From Lutispora sp. (GTDB lineage Bacteria; Bacillota; Clostridia; Lutisporales; Lutisporaceae), in the NCBI GenBank assembly GCA_030834765.1, contig JAUQXG010000337.1, positions 1 through 5,401 on the forward strand: a DNA stretch of 5,401 nucleotides, given 5' to 3'. The position numbers were made by a program, and so were the translations under genes. Position 1 is the first letter of the stretch; the number at the start of each line of letters is the position of its first letter. A model generated the notes under the pieces. It was not told the DNA's origin and searched no databases. It was given only the letters and a program-made list of their open reading frames with translations. Below, one piece after another: positions 1 to 5,159 of the stretch.

Positions 1-907
1 TTTTTCTAGCTATAAACTGCATGATTTCATCAGGCACTGTAATATTTTCAATATCTGCTTTTTTTCTTAGAATTGCAACCCTTGTTTCAAGATCCGGAGG
101 TGCAATATCTGCTATAAGACCCCATTCAAATCTTGATCTAAGTCTGTCTTCAAGGGTTGGTATTTCTTTTGGAGGTCTATCGCTTGATATTATTATTTGT
201 TTATTGGCTTCATGCAGTGTATTAAAGGTATGGAAGAATTCTTCCTGAGTTCTTTCTTTACCTGCTATGAATTGTATATCATCCACCAATAGAACATCTA
301 CACTTCTATATTTATTTCTAAATTCAACATTTCTATCATCTCTAATAGAATTTATTAATTCATTAGTAAAAGTTTCTGATGATACATAAACAACCTTGGC
401 TTTTTTGTTCTGATTTAATATATAATGTCCAATAGCATGCATAAGGTGTGTTTTTCCTAGACCTACGCCTCCATATATAAAGAGAGGATTATATGCTTTT
501 GCTGGTGACTCTGATACTGCCACTGAAGCTGCGTGGGCTAACCTATTGCTATTACCTATAACAAATTTGTCAAAAGTATATTTTGGATTTAAGGATGTAT
601 TGACTGCGGCTTCTTCCTCTTTGATTTGTCTTTTTTCATTTTTGCTTTCTGTTTGCTCGTTTCCTATCACTAACTTCACATTGATATCACTGGAAGTTAT
701 TTGCTTTAAAGCATTTTTTATCAAAGTAAGATATCTTGCCTCCAAAATTCCTTTTGTAAAATCGTCGGGGACAGAAAATATAAAAAGATTCTCTGTCAAT
801 GAAACAGGTTGAATAGCCTTAAGCCACGTATTAAAACTTACTTCAGTCAGCTCTACTTTTATTACATCTAAAGTTTTTTCCCAAATATGATTGTATTGAG
901 GGTTCAT
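1..907 (-). CDS. dnaA: Chromosomal replication initiator protein DnaA (C-terminus cut off by window edge)
   Basis: DnaA is the AAA+ ATPase that binds DnaA boxes at oriC, melts the origin and helps load the helicase. The window holds 302 codons from ATG at 907, starting [11 protein letters not shown]; the family is usually about 450 residues, so domain IV (helix-turn-helix DNA binding) is missing only because of the edge. Visible parts are domain I (about 1-80), a short charged linker (about 84-105), and the AAA+ domain from about 108 with Walker A GGVGLGKT (146-153), Walker B VLLVDD (205-210), a sensor-1 stretch ending SSD (241-243) and the arginine-rich box DRLRSRF (254-260). The start is fixed by AAGGAGG 6 nt upstream and by the typical N-terminus. 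It diverges from rpmH across the origin. DnaA boxes in its leader region suggest autoregulation, which is an inference. Identification is essentially certain. Confidence 0.98.
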   Translation of the reverse strand, partial: MNPQYNHIWEKTLDVIKVELTEVSFNTWLKAIQPVSLTENLFIFSVPDDFTKGILEARYLTLIKNALKQITSSDINVKLVIGNEQTESKNEKRQIKEEEAAVNTSLNPKYTFDKFVIGNSNRLAHAASVAVSESPAKAYNPLFIYGGVGLGKTHLMHAIGHYILNQNKKAKVVYVSSETFTNELINSIRDDRNVEFRNKYRSVDVLLVDDIQFIAGKERTQEEFFHTFNTLHEANKQIIISSDRPPKEIPTLEDRLRSRFEWGLIADIAPPDLETRVAILRKKADIENITVPDEIMQFIARK

Positions 908-913
908 CGTAAT

Positions 914-920
914 CCTCCTT
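914..920 (-). promoter_or_regulatory. Ribosome binding site of dnaA
   Basis: On the minus strand this reads AAGGAGG, a full Shine-Dalgarno match, 6 nt before the ATG at 907. It settles the dnaA start. Confidence 0.9.
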
Positions 921-961
921 ATTAAAGTAAAAAGTAACACACACTATGCACAAATGATTTT

Positions 962-970
962 TGTGGATAA
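962..970 (-). promoter_or_regulatory. DnaA box (TTATCCACA, minus strand)
   Basis: A perfect consensus box, 54 bp upstream of the dnaA ATG and within its likely leader. It could serve both the origin and autoregulation of dnaA. Confidence 0.85.
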
Positions 971-1004
971 ATATGAAAAAATTTTATTATGAATAAAATT
1001 GTGT

Positions 1005-1010
1005 ATTATA
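1005..1010 (-). promoter_or_regulatory. Candidate -10 box of a dnaA promoter
   Basis: The minus strand reads TATAAT here, about 100 nt upstream of the dnaA start. No good -35 is seen: the hexamer 17 bp further upstream is TTTTAA, only a weak match. A one-mismatch DnaA box (1000-1008, minus strand, TAATACACA) overlaps the hexamer, and a perfect box lies downstream at 962-970, so DnaA bound here could block transcription. In such AT-rich DNA a TATAAT can occur by chance, hence the modest confidence. Confidence 0.35.
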
Positions 1011-1160
1011 TGTTAATATATAATTGGTTAAAATAATGAAAAGAAGATTTTATTAAGTTATGAACATTTTGGGCGAGAAAATAATCCACATAGCAGGAAC
1101 CTAATAAAATCAGACATTTGATTATAACCTATAAATGAGTTTTTAATACAGAAAACACAA

Positions 1161-1195
1161 CTTATACACAATTCTATACACAAATTGTGTATAAG
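1161..1195. promoter_or_regulatory. Symmetric triple DnaA-box array inside a 13-bp inverted repeat
   Basis: Arms CTTATACACAATT (1161-1173) and AATTGTGTATAAG (1183-1195) are perfect inverted repeats around a 9-bp spacer. Each arm holds TTATACACA, at 1162-1170 (+) and 1186-1194 (-). The spacer itself, CTATACACA (1174-1182, +), is a one-mismatch box. The three boxes are therefore separated by 3 bp each, 12 bp from start to start. This dense array is the likely core DnaA assembly site of this half of the origin. Confidence 0.8.
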
Positions 1196-1225
1196 GACCA
1201 TTAATTGTTCATAAATATTTAAAAG

Positions 1226-1234
1226 TTATGCACA
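1226..1234 (+). promoter_or_regulatory. DnaA box (TTATGCACA)
   Basis: Fits the TTATNCACA consensus. It lies between the triple array and the box next to the rpmH promoter. Confidence 0.7.
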
Positions 1235-1288
1235 ATCTATTACTTATAATATCAAATCATAAGGTTTAATACAATATTAATTAATAAG

Positions 1289-1297
1289 TTATCCACA
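1289..1297 (+). promoter_or_regulatory. DnaA box (TTATCCACA) next to rpmH promoter
   Basis: A perfect consensus box whose right end is 11 bp upstream of the TTGACA -35 hexamer. DnaA bound here could touch RNA polymerase at the rpmH promoter; this regulatory role is an inference. Confidence 0.85.
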
Positions 1298-1308
1298 AAT
1301 ATATTTTC

Positions 1309-1337
1309 TTGACATGTATAATCAATATATATATAAT
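1309..1337 (+). promoter_or_regulatory. Consensus sigma-A promoter for rpmH-rnpA
   Basis: TTGACA (1309-1314) and TATAAT (1332-1337) are both exact consensus and are separated by the ideal 17 bp. The transcription start would be near 1344, giving a leader of about 70 nt before rpmH. That leader can form an AT-rich hairpin (1375-1390) and a small TTGC/GCAA hairpin (1392-1402) just before the ribosome binding site. Such a strong promoter fits a ribosomal protein gene. Confidence 0.9.
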
Positions 1338-1414
1338 TTTAATAGTACAACGGACAATTATGTTTTGATGCTAAATATCTTTTAAGATATATTGCTTTGC
1401 AAGGGGGTGTTTTT

Positions 1415-1549
1415 ATGTTAATGACGTATCAACCAAAGAAAAGACAGCGTAAGAAAGTACATGGCTTTAGAGAAAGAATGAGTACTAAAAATGGTAGATT
1501 AGTACTAAAAAGAAGAAGAAAAAAAGGTAGAAAGAGATTAACAGTATAA
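1415..1549 (+). CDS. rpmH: 50S ribosomal protein L34
   Basis: L34 is a small, very basic protein of the large ribosomal subunit that binds 23S rRNA. The 44-codon frame matches the family's usual length and carries its hallmark [19 protein letters not shown] block (residues 4-22), the STKNGR turn (23-28) and a basic tail [10 protein letters not shown] (33-42). ATG at 1415 follows AAGGGGGTG (1401-1409) by 5 nt; the ATG two codons later is less well spaced, and family members usually keep two or three residues before TYQPKK. It is the first gene after the consensus promoter and diverges from dnaA across oriC, the classic position. The stop codon is partly inside a terminator-like hairpin. Confidence 0.98.
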   Translation: MLMTYQPKKRQRKKVHGFRERMSTKNGRLVLKRRRKKGRKRLTV

Positions 1550-1570
1550 GGCCGCATTTGTGGCCTTTTT
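1548..1570 (+). terminator. Terminator or attenuator hairpin overlapping the rpmH stop codon
   Basis: AAGGCC (1548-1553) pairs with GGCCTT (1562-1567); a C-G pair and a G-U pair can extend the stem inward around an ATTT loop. The run TTTTT (1566-1570) follows, two bases of which are in the stem. The last two bases of the rpmH TAA are the first two of the stem, so a terminating ribosome may disturb folding. It probably lets only part of the transcription pass into rnpA, which would match the different needs for L34 and RNase P protein. Confidence 0.65.
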
Positions 1571-1588
1571 CTGTAGCATGAGGAAAAT

Positions 1589-1927
1589 ATGGCTGTAATA
1601 AATAAGGTAAAGAAAAATTATGAATTTAAGAAGATGTATAAAGAGGGCAGGTACTATGCTGAAGAATATTTGGTAATGTACATTATGAAAAGCAAGCTTG
1701 ACTATAATAAGGTTGGTTTTTCTGTCAGTAAAAAGATTGGCAATAGCGTAAAAAGAAACCGTGTAAAGAGGCTTCTTCGTGAAAATTATAGATTGTTTCA
1801 TCATAAACTTAAAATTGGTTATACTATAATATTTACAGGGAGACAAAAAAGCAGCGAGGCTAGCTTTTGGGATATACAAAAAAATATGGTATCTACATTT
1901 AAAAGAGCAAAACTTTTAAAAGAATAG
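1589..1927 (+). CDS. rnpA: Ribonuclease P protein component
   Basis: RnpA is the basic protein cofactor that, with the catalytic RNA RnpB, removes 5' leaders from precursor tRNAs. The 112-residue product is of normal family length. The signature is SVSKKIGNSVKRNRVKRLLRENYR (residues 45-68 as written in parts: SVSKKIGN 45-52, then SVKRNRVKRLLRENYR 53-68), containing the RNR motif that contacts the RNA. The N-terminal part has the usual basic run and aromatic residues (KKNYEFKKMY, 8-17) of the pocket that holds the pre-tRNA leader. ATG at 1589 follows GAGGA (1580-1584) by only 4 nt, slightly short spacing. The gene lies 39 bp after rpmH, the near-universal arrangement, and is probably transcribed by read-through of the hairpin at 1548-1570. 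Confidence 0.97.
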   Translation: MAVINKVKKNYEFKKMYKEGRYYAEEYLVMYIMKSKLDYNKVGFSVSKKIGNSVKRNRVKRLLRENYRLFHHKLKIGYTIIFTGRQKSSEASFWDIQKNMVSTFKRAKLLKE

Positions 1928-1937
1928 TATATTTTTA

Positions 1938-2006
1938 AAAGGCCAGAGCCTTTATCAATTTAATTTTATGCACTGGCTGCATGATAAGCAGCAGGTGCAG
2001 GCAGGG
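1938..2006 (+). repeat. Intergenic hairpin element, copy A, supplying the yidD ribosome binding site
   Basis: The 84-bp gap between rnpA and yidD is nearly filled by this element. It opens with AAAGGC-CAGA-GCCTTT (6-bp stem, 1938-1953), continues with an AT-rich stretch to TTTATGCA (1965-1972), then a second possible stem GCTGC/GCAGC (1976-1992), and ends GGTGCAGGCAGGG (1994-2006). Copy B before mnmG (5101-5153) has the same order of parts: outside the loop, 27 of 31 bases match from the first stem through the TTTATRCA motif, and 11 of 13 match at the end. Copy A is 16 bases longer. The terminal AGGG is the only Shine-Dalgarno candidate for yidD. That the two copies are related is inferred from two examples only. 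Confidence 0.55.
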
Positions 2007-2011
2007 TTAAT

Positions 2012-2224
2012 ATGAAAAGAATTTTAATATTTATAATTAGATTATATCAAATAATGATATCTCCAATGCTTGCTCCAGGAAAATGTAGGTTCATTCCTAC
2101 ATGCTCCAATTATTCTATAGAAGCTATAAAGAAATATGGTGCTGTAAAAGGCAGCTATCTTTCTATTAGAAGAATTGGGAAATGTCATCCATTCCATCCT
2201 GGAGGATATGATCCAGTACCATAA
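2012..2224 (+). CDS. yidD: Membrane protein insertion efficiency factor YidD
   Basis: YidD is a small membrane-associated protein that aids YidC-dependent insertion of inner-membrane proteins; its exact mechanism is not settled. The 70-residue product is of typical family length. It starts with a hydrophobic or amphipathic helix ([17 protein letters not shown], residues 4-20) and carries the family core [19 protein letters not shown] (25-43) with two conserved cysteines (25 and 31), followed by [18 protein letters not shown] (53-70) with a third cysteine (58). The ATG at 2012 is preceded by AGGG with 5 nt spacing, a fairly weak site supplied by the repeat element upstream. Its position between rnpA and yidC is the standard one and fits a joint role with YidC. 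Confidence 0.95.
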   Translation: MKRILIFIIRLYQIMISPMLAPGKCRFIPTCSNYSIEAIKKYGAVKGSYLSIRRIGKCHPFHPGGYDPVP

Positions 2225-2296
2225 AATTGAAAAACACCTATGGTATATTGCTACAATGACTGTAGGTTAATATATCGGAATAATAATTATGTTAAT

Positions 2297-2303
2297 GAGG
2301 GGG
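2297..2303 (+). promoter_or_regulatory. Ribosome binding site that fixes the TTG start of yidC
   Basis: GAGGGGG lies 8 nt before TTG at 2312, and no other purine-rich site serves the in-frame ATG at 2240. It is the main reason for choosing the shorter YidC. Confidence 0.8.
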
Positions 2304-2311
2304 AAGATAAT

Positions 2312-2992
2312 TTGGGCTTTATTTCTCAAGCTTTAGGAGACTTACTAAGAATTATATATAATTTTATAGGTGATTATGGGTATTCAATCATTGTTTTTTC
2401 CATAATTGCTAAGACGATTCTTTTGCCTTTGAATATTAAGCAGACACAGTCTATGAAAAAGATGAATTTGCTTAATCCGAAAATGAAAGAACTTCAAGAA
2501 AAATATAAGAATGATAAAGCAAAGCTTAATGAAAAGCTTATGGAGCTATACAAGGAACATAATTATAATCCTGCATCAGGATGTTTACCTTTATTGATTC
2601 AGCTTCCTATTATATTTGCTTTGTTTAGTGTGATACAAAACCCAACAACTTATGTTTTTACTCCAGAACAGTTCGCAAATATATCAAGAAGTTTCCTTTG
2701 GTTACCTGATTTAAGTAAAGCAGACCCGATTTATATATTGCCTGTGTTATCAGCTATAACAACTTTTATTCAGACAAAGATGGTAACGCCAGCAACTCCA
2801 GCATCAGGTGCAAAGGATCCTAGTGCTTCCACAATGTCGACAATGAATAATGTAATGCCCATAATGATAGGTGTAATGAGTCTTAAATTCCCTTCAGGGG
2901 TAGTATTATATTGGGTAATAAGCAATACCTTTACAATTATTCAACAGTATTTTATGATAAGACCTGCGGTGATTTCTAAGGAGGTTAAATAA
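2312..2992 (+). CDS. yidC: Membrane protein insertase YidC (Oxa1 family), TTG start
   Basis: YidC inserts and folds membrane proteins, alone or together with SecYEG. The preferred start, TTG at 2312, gives 226 residues beginning MGFISQALGDLL, the usual N-terminus of short clostridial YidC; the frame is open to an ATG at 2240, but that start has no ribosome binding site. Predicted membrane segments are about 23-42, 92-109, 138-156, 180-192 and 196-214. Between the first two lies the charged cytoplasmic hairpin (about 45-85, KMKELQEKYKNDKAKLNEK). Family motifs include LLPLNIKQTQSMKKM (37-51), GCLPLLIQLPI (90-100) and FPSGVVLYWVISN (193-205). The groove position usually held by arginine in the first segment appears to be lysine (K34). 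There is no lipoprotein cysteine and only a short tail. Its end overlaps the jag ribosome binding site, so the two genes are probably co-translated. Confidence 0.96.
   Translation: MGFISQALGDLLRIIYNFIGDYGYSIIVFSIIAKTILLPLNIKQTQSMKKMNLLNPKMKELQEKYKNDKAKLNEKLMELYKEHNYNPASGCLPLLIQLPIIFALFSVIQNPTTYVFTPEQFANISRSFLWLPDLSKADPIYILPVLSAITTFIQTKMVTPATPASGAKDPSASTMSTMNNVMPIMIGVMSLKFPSGVVLYWVISNTFTIIQQYFMIRPAVISKEVK
2978..2984 (+). promoter_or_regulatory. Ribosome binding site of jag, inside the end of yidC
   Basis: AAGGAGG is formed by the last codons of yidC (Lys-Glu-Val) and lies 10 nt before the jag ATG. The two genes are 2 bp apart, which points to one mRNA and coupled translation. Confidence 0.85.
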
Positions 2993-2994
2993 TT

Positions 2995-3615
2995 ATGGCT
3001 TGTATTGAGAAAACTGCAAAATCAGTTGAAGAAGCTATAAAGCTGGCTCTTGATGAACTAAAGGTTACTAATGAAAATGCGAAGATAGAGATTTTAGAAC
3101 AGCCTTCAAAAGGTATATTCGGCTTTGGTTCAAAGATGGCAAGAGTTAGGGTAGAAGCAGTATATGACGAGAATCAAGCTGCTCAAAAATTCTTAAAAGA
3201 CGTTTTGAACAATATGGATATAAAAGCTGAAATAAAAATTAGTAAAGAAGCAAATAATATGTATATAAATCTAGTAGGACCAAAAATGGGAATGATAATA
3301 GGGAGAAGAGGTCAAACCCTCGATTCTCTTCAATATCTTGTTAGCCTTGTTATAAATAAAAATGCAGACAGGGAAAGCCATATTAAGGTGATACTAGATA
3401 CAGAAGATTATAGAAGAAAAAGAGAAGAAACTCTTGAAAGGCTTGCTGAAAGAATGGCAAGTAAAGTTTTAAAGCTAGGAAGAAGAGTAGAATTAGAACC
3501 AATGAACCCTTATGAAAGAAGGATCATACACGCATCACTTCAGGATTATCCTGGCATAACAACTTATAGTGAGGGTGAAGAGCCTTATAGAAAGGTTATA
3601 ATTAGTAAAAAGTAA
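2995..3615 (+). CDS. jag: RNA-binding protein Jag/KhpB (Jag_N, KH and R3H domains)
   Basis: This is the Jag protein, also called KhpB or EloR, a cytoplasmic RNA-binding protein linked in other Firmicutes to cell elongation and division and to small-RNA binding. The 206-residue product is of normal length. Jag_N covers about 1-52 with the conserved SKGIFGFGSKMARV turn (39-52). A linker follows (about 56-75). The KH domain lies around 78-135, with its GxxG loop GRRG at 103-106 in the stretch GMIIGRRGQTLDSLQYL (99-115). The R3H domain is at about 140-206 with the RxxxH motif R175-H179 inside NPYERRIIHASL. ATG at 2995 has a full AAGGAGG site within yidC. The yidC-jag pairing is conserved widely. 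Jag is followed by a hairpin that probably ends this transcript in part. Confidence 0.96.
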   Translation: MACIEKTAKSVEEAIKLALDELKVTNENAKIEILEQPSKGIFGFGSKMARVRVEAVYDENQAAQKFLKDVLNNMDIKAEIKISKEANNMYINLVGPKMGMIIGRRGQTLDSLQYLVSLVINKNADRESHIKVILDTEDYRRKREETLERLAERMASKVLKLGRRVELEPMNPYERRIIHASLQDYPGITTYSEGEEPYRKVIISKK

Positions 3616-3624
3616 TGGATTTTA

Positions 3625-3655
3625 AACCCAGTATGAAAATACTGGGTTGTTGTTT
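3625..3655 (+). terminator. Probable rho-independent terminator after jag
   Basis: AACCCAGTAT (3625-3634) and ATACTGGGTT (3639-3648) form a perfect 10-bp stem around a GAAA tetraloop (3635-3638). The following GTTGTTT is only moderately T-rich, so termination may be incomplete. It sits 9 bp after the jag stop codon. No convincing promoter is seen between it and mnmE, so mnmE may depend on read-through or on a promoter I cannot recognise. Confidence 0.7.
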
Positions 3656-3706
3656 CATATGCCTAAATATTAAAAAATAATTTACCCATGAAAGGAAGAT
3701 AATTAT

Positions 3707-5086
3707 ATGATAGATGATACTATAGCTGCTATTGGAACAGCATCAGGTGAAGCAGGTATAGGCATTATTAGAATAAGCGGAAGCCAAGCAATACATATTT
3801 TAGGTAAGATATTCAAGGCTAAAAAAAATATACAAGTACAGGATATGCCATCTAGACAAGCAGTATATGGTGTAGTTTTTGATATGGAAAAAAACCCTAT
3901 TGATGAAGTATTAGCTATTATAATGAGAGCACCTTATTCCTATACAACTGAGGATGTATGTGAAATACATTGCCATGGAGGATTTATCTCTGTAAGGAAA
4001 ATACTTGATATTGTATTGCAAAGTGGGGCAAGAATGGCGGAGGCAGGAGAGTTTACAAAAAGAGCATTTTTGAATGGAAGAATTGATTTAGCTCAGGCTG
4101 AAGCAGTAATTGATATGATAACCTCTAAAACAGATAAAGGATTAAGCACGGCATATAATCAGTTAGAAGGTGAATTATCAGAAAAAATAAGGGAAAATAG
4201 TGATAAGCTATTAAGTATCGTATCTCATATAGAGGCATCCATAGACTTTCCAGAACATGATATTGAAGAAGTAACTTTAAATAATGTAAAAACTTTGATA
4301 GATGAGGTTCATACTAATGTTAAGGCCCTTATAGATAGTTTCTATCAAGGAAAGATTATAAGGGATGGACTAAATACCACAATTGTTGGAAGACCAAATG
4401 TGGGCAAATCCTCTTTACTTAACTTATTATTGAGAGAAAATAGAGCAATCGTAACTGATGTCCCAGGAACGACAAGAGATATCATAGAAGAATATCTAAA
4501 TATTGCAGGAATTCTTGTTAAGCTGATTGATACTGCAGGAATAAGAGAGACAGAAGATGTGGTTGAAAAGATCGGGGTTCAAAGAACGAAGGAATCTATT
4601 GAAAAATCCGATCTAGTGATATTTGTTGTTGATATCTCTTCAAAGCTGCTTGATCAGGATATGGAAATCATAGAGTTAATTAAAAATAAGAATACTATGG
4701 TTGTAGCTAACAAAATGGATATGGGAATAGGCCAAGACCTTAGTTATTTAAAAGAAAAATTTGGAGAAGAAAATGTAATTCTCATGAGTGTTGTAAATAG
4801 GATGGGCTTAGATCATTTAGAAAAGGCTATAAAAGAAGTTTTATATAGTGGAGAGGTAACCACCAGCAGCAAAAGCCTTGTGACCAATACAAGACATAAA
4901 AACCTTTTAGATAAGGCTTATAATAGTTTAGGAAGCTGTATTGATTCTATAAATAATCAAATGCCAATAGATATGCTTTCTATTGACATAAAAGATGCGT
5001 GGAATTACCTGGGGCAAATAACCGGAGACAGTGTAGAAGACGATATTGTTAATGAAATATTCAAGAATTTTTGTGTGGGAAAATAG
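3707..5086 (+). CDS. mnmE: tRNA uridine-5-carboxymethylaminomethyl modification GTPase MnmE (TrmE)
   Basis: MnmE works with MnmG to place (carboxymethyl)aminomethyl groups on C5 of the wobble uridine 34 of certain tRNAs, using methylene-tetrahydrofolate, FAD and GTP. The 459-residue product is of typical length. The N-terminal folate-binding domain spans about 1-120 (start DDTIAAIGTASGEAGIGIIRISG). A helical domain (121-215 and from about 385) surrounds the G domain: G1 GRPNVGKSS (228-236, with N231 at the potassium-binding position), GTTRD (254-258), DTAG (275-278), E287 at the position of the catalytic glutamate of the E. coli enzyme, and NKMD (335-338). The G5 region reads SVVNRMG (361-367) where family members usually have an SA pair. 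The C-terminal CVGK (456-459) holds the conserved cysteine. ATG at 3707 follows AAAGGAAG by 8 nt. Confidence 0.98.
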   Translation: MIDDTIAAIGTASGEAGIGIIRISGSQAIHILGKIFKAKKNIQVQDMPSRQAVYGVVFDMEKNPIDEVLAIIMRAPYSYTTEDVCEIHCHGGFISVRKILDIVLQSGARMAEAGEFTKRAFLNGRIDLAQAEAVIDMITSKTDKGLSTAYNQLEGELSEKIRENSDKLLSIVSHIEASIDFPEHDIEEVTLNNVKTLIDEVHTNVKALIDSFYQGKIIRDGLNTTIVGRPNVGKSSLLNLLLRENRAIVTDVPGTTRDIIEEYLNIAGILVKLIDTAGIRETEDVVEKIGVQRTKESIEKSDLVIFVVDISSKLLDQDMEIIELIKNKNTMVVANKMDMGIGQDLSYLKEKFGEENVILMSVVNRMGLDHLEKAIKEVLYSGEVTTSSKSLVTNTRHKNLLDKAYNSLGSCIDSINNQMPIDMLSIDIKDAWNYLGQITGDSVEDDIVNEIFKNFCVGK

Positions 5087-5093
5087 AGGTGAT
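5087..5093 (+). promoter_or_regulatory. Orphan Shine-Dalgarno sequence after mnmE
   Basis: AGGTGAT directly follows the mnmE stop codon and is a full match to the 16S rRNA tail, but no start codon lies at a usable distance; the large hairpin at 5096 follows at once. It looks like a leftover mnmG ribosome binding site separated from its gene by the element at 5101-5153. Confidence 0.45.
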
Positions 5094-5095
5094 CG

Positions 5096-5153
5096 TTTAT
5101 AAAGGCTGTGGCCTTTATAAATTGAACTTTATACAGCAAAGCTGCAGGGAGGG
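5096..5153 (+). repeat. Intergenic hairpin element, copy B, supplying the mnmG ribosome binding site
   Basis: TTTATAAAGGC (5096-5106) and GCCTTTATAAA (5111-5121) form a perfect 11-bp stem around a TGTG loop. No T-run follows the stem, so it is not a normal terminator. The part related to copy A (1938-2006) runs from AAAGGC (5101) through TTTATACA (5128-5135) to GCTGCAGGGAGGG (5141-5153). The closing GGGAGGG is the ribosome binding site of mnmG. The same orientation and the same relation to the next gene in both copies suggest a small repeated element with its own ribosome binding site. Confidence 0.6.
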
Positions 5154-5159
5154 AATTGT

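Larger units (their letters stand above)
908..1308. other. Replication origin region (oriC part upstream of dnaA) with DnaA-box cluster
   Basis: This non-coding, AT-rich stretch between divergent dnaA and rpmH is the usual place for the upstream part of oriC in Firmicutes. Boxes fitting TTATNCACA lie at 962-970 (-), 1162-1170 (+), 1186-1194 (-), 1226-1234 (+) and 1289-1297 (+). One-mismatch copies lie at 944-952 (+, CTATGCACA), 1000-1008 (-, TAATACACA), 1082-1090 (+, TAATCCACA) and 1174-1182 (+, CTATACACA). Two weaker TTATGAACA sequences sit at 1058-1066 (+) and 1206-1214 (-). No clear DnaA-trio array or long unwinding tract stands out. In many Firmicutes the origin is bipartite and DNA melts between dnaA and dnaN, which lies outside this window. 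The remaining sequence shows no gene. Confidence 0.88.

Noticed and set aside
21..812. Plus-strand open frames at 21-248 and 546-812
   Set aside because: Both are antisense to the clear dnaA coding sequence, resemble no family and have no ribosome binding site.
1226..1260. Possible DnaA-trio array after the box at 1226-1234
   Set aside because: The following triplets (TTA, CTT, ATA) do not form the regular repeated pattern expected, and no GC-rich segment separates them from the box.
1538..1879. Minus-strand open frame of 113 codons
   Set aside because: It is the complement of rnpA and the end of rpmH; its hydrophobic look comes from the lysine-rich AT-rich sense strand.
2227..2257. Possible promoter before yidC (TTGAAA and TACAAT)
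   Set aside because: The spacer is 19 bp and both hexamers are imperfect; in this AT-rich DNA the match is not convincing.
3650..3681. Possible promoter before mnmE (TTGTTT and AATAAT)
   Set aside because: Spacing is about 20 bp and the hexamers are weak, and the first overlaps the tail of the terminator.
3688..3702. Four-codon frame ATG AAA GGA AGA TAA before mnmE
   Set aside because: It merely contains the mnmE ribosome binding site and has no site of its own.
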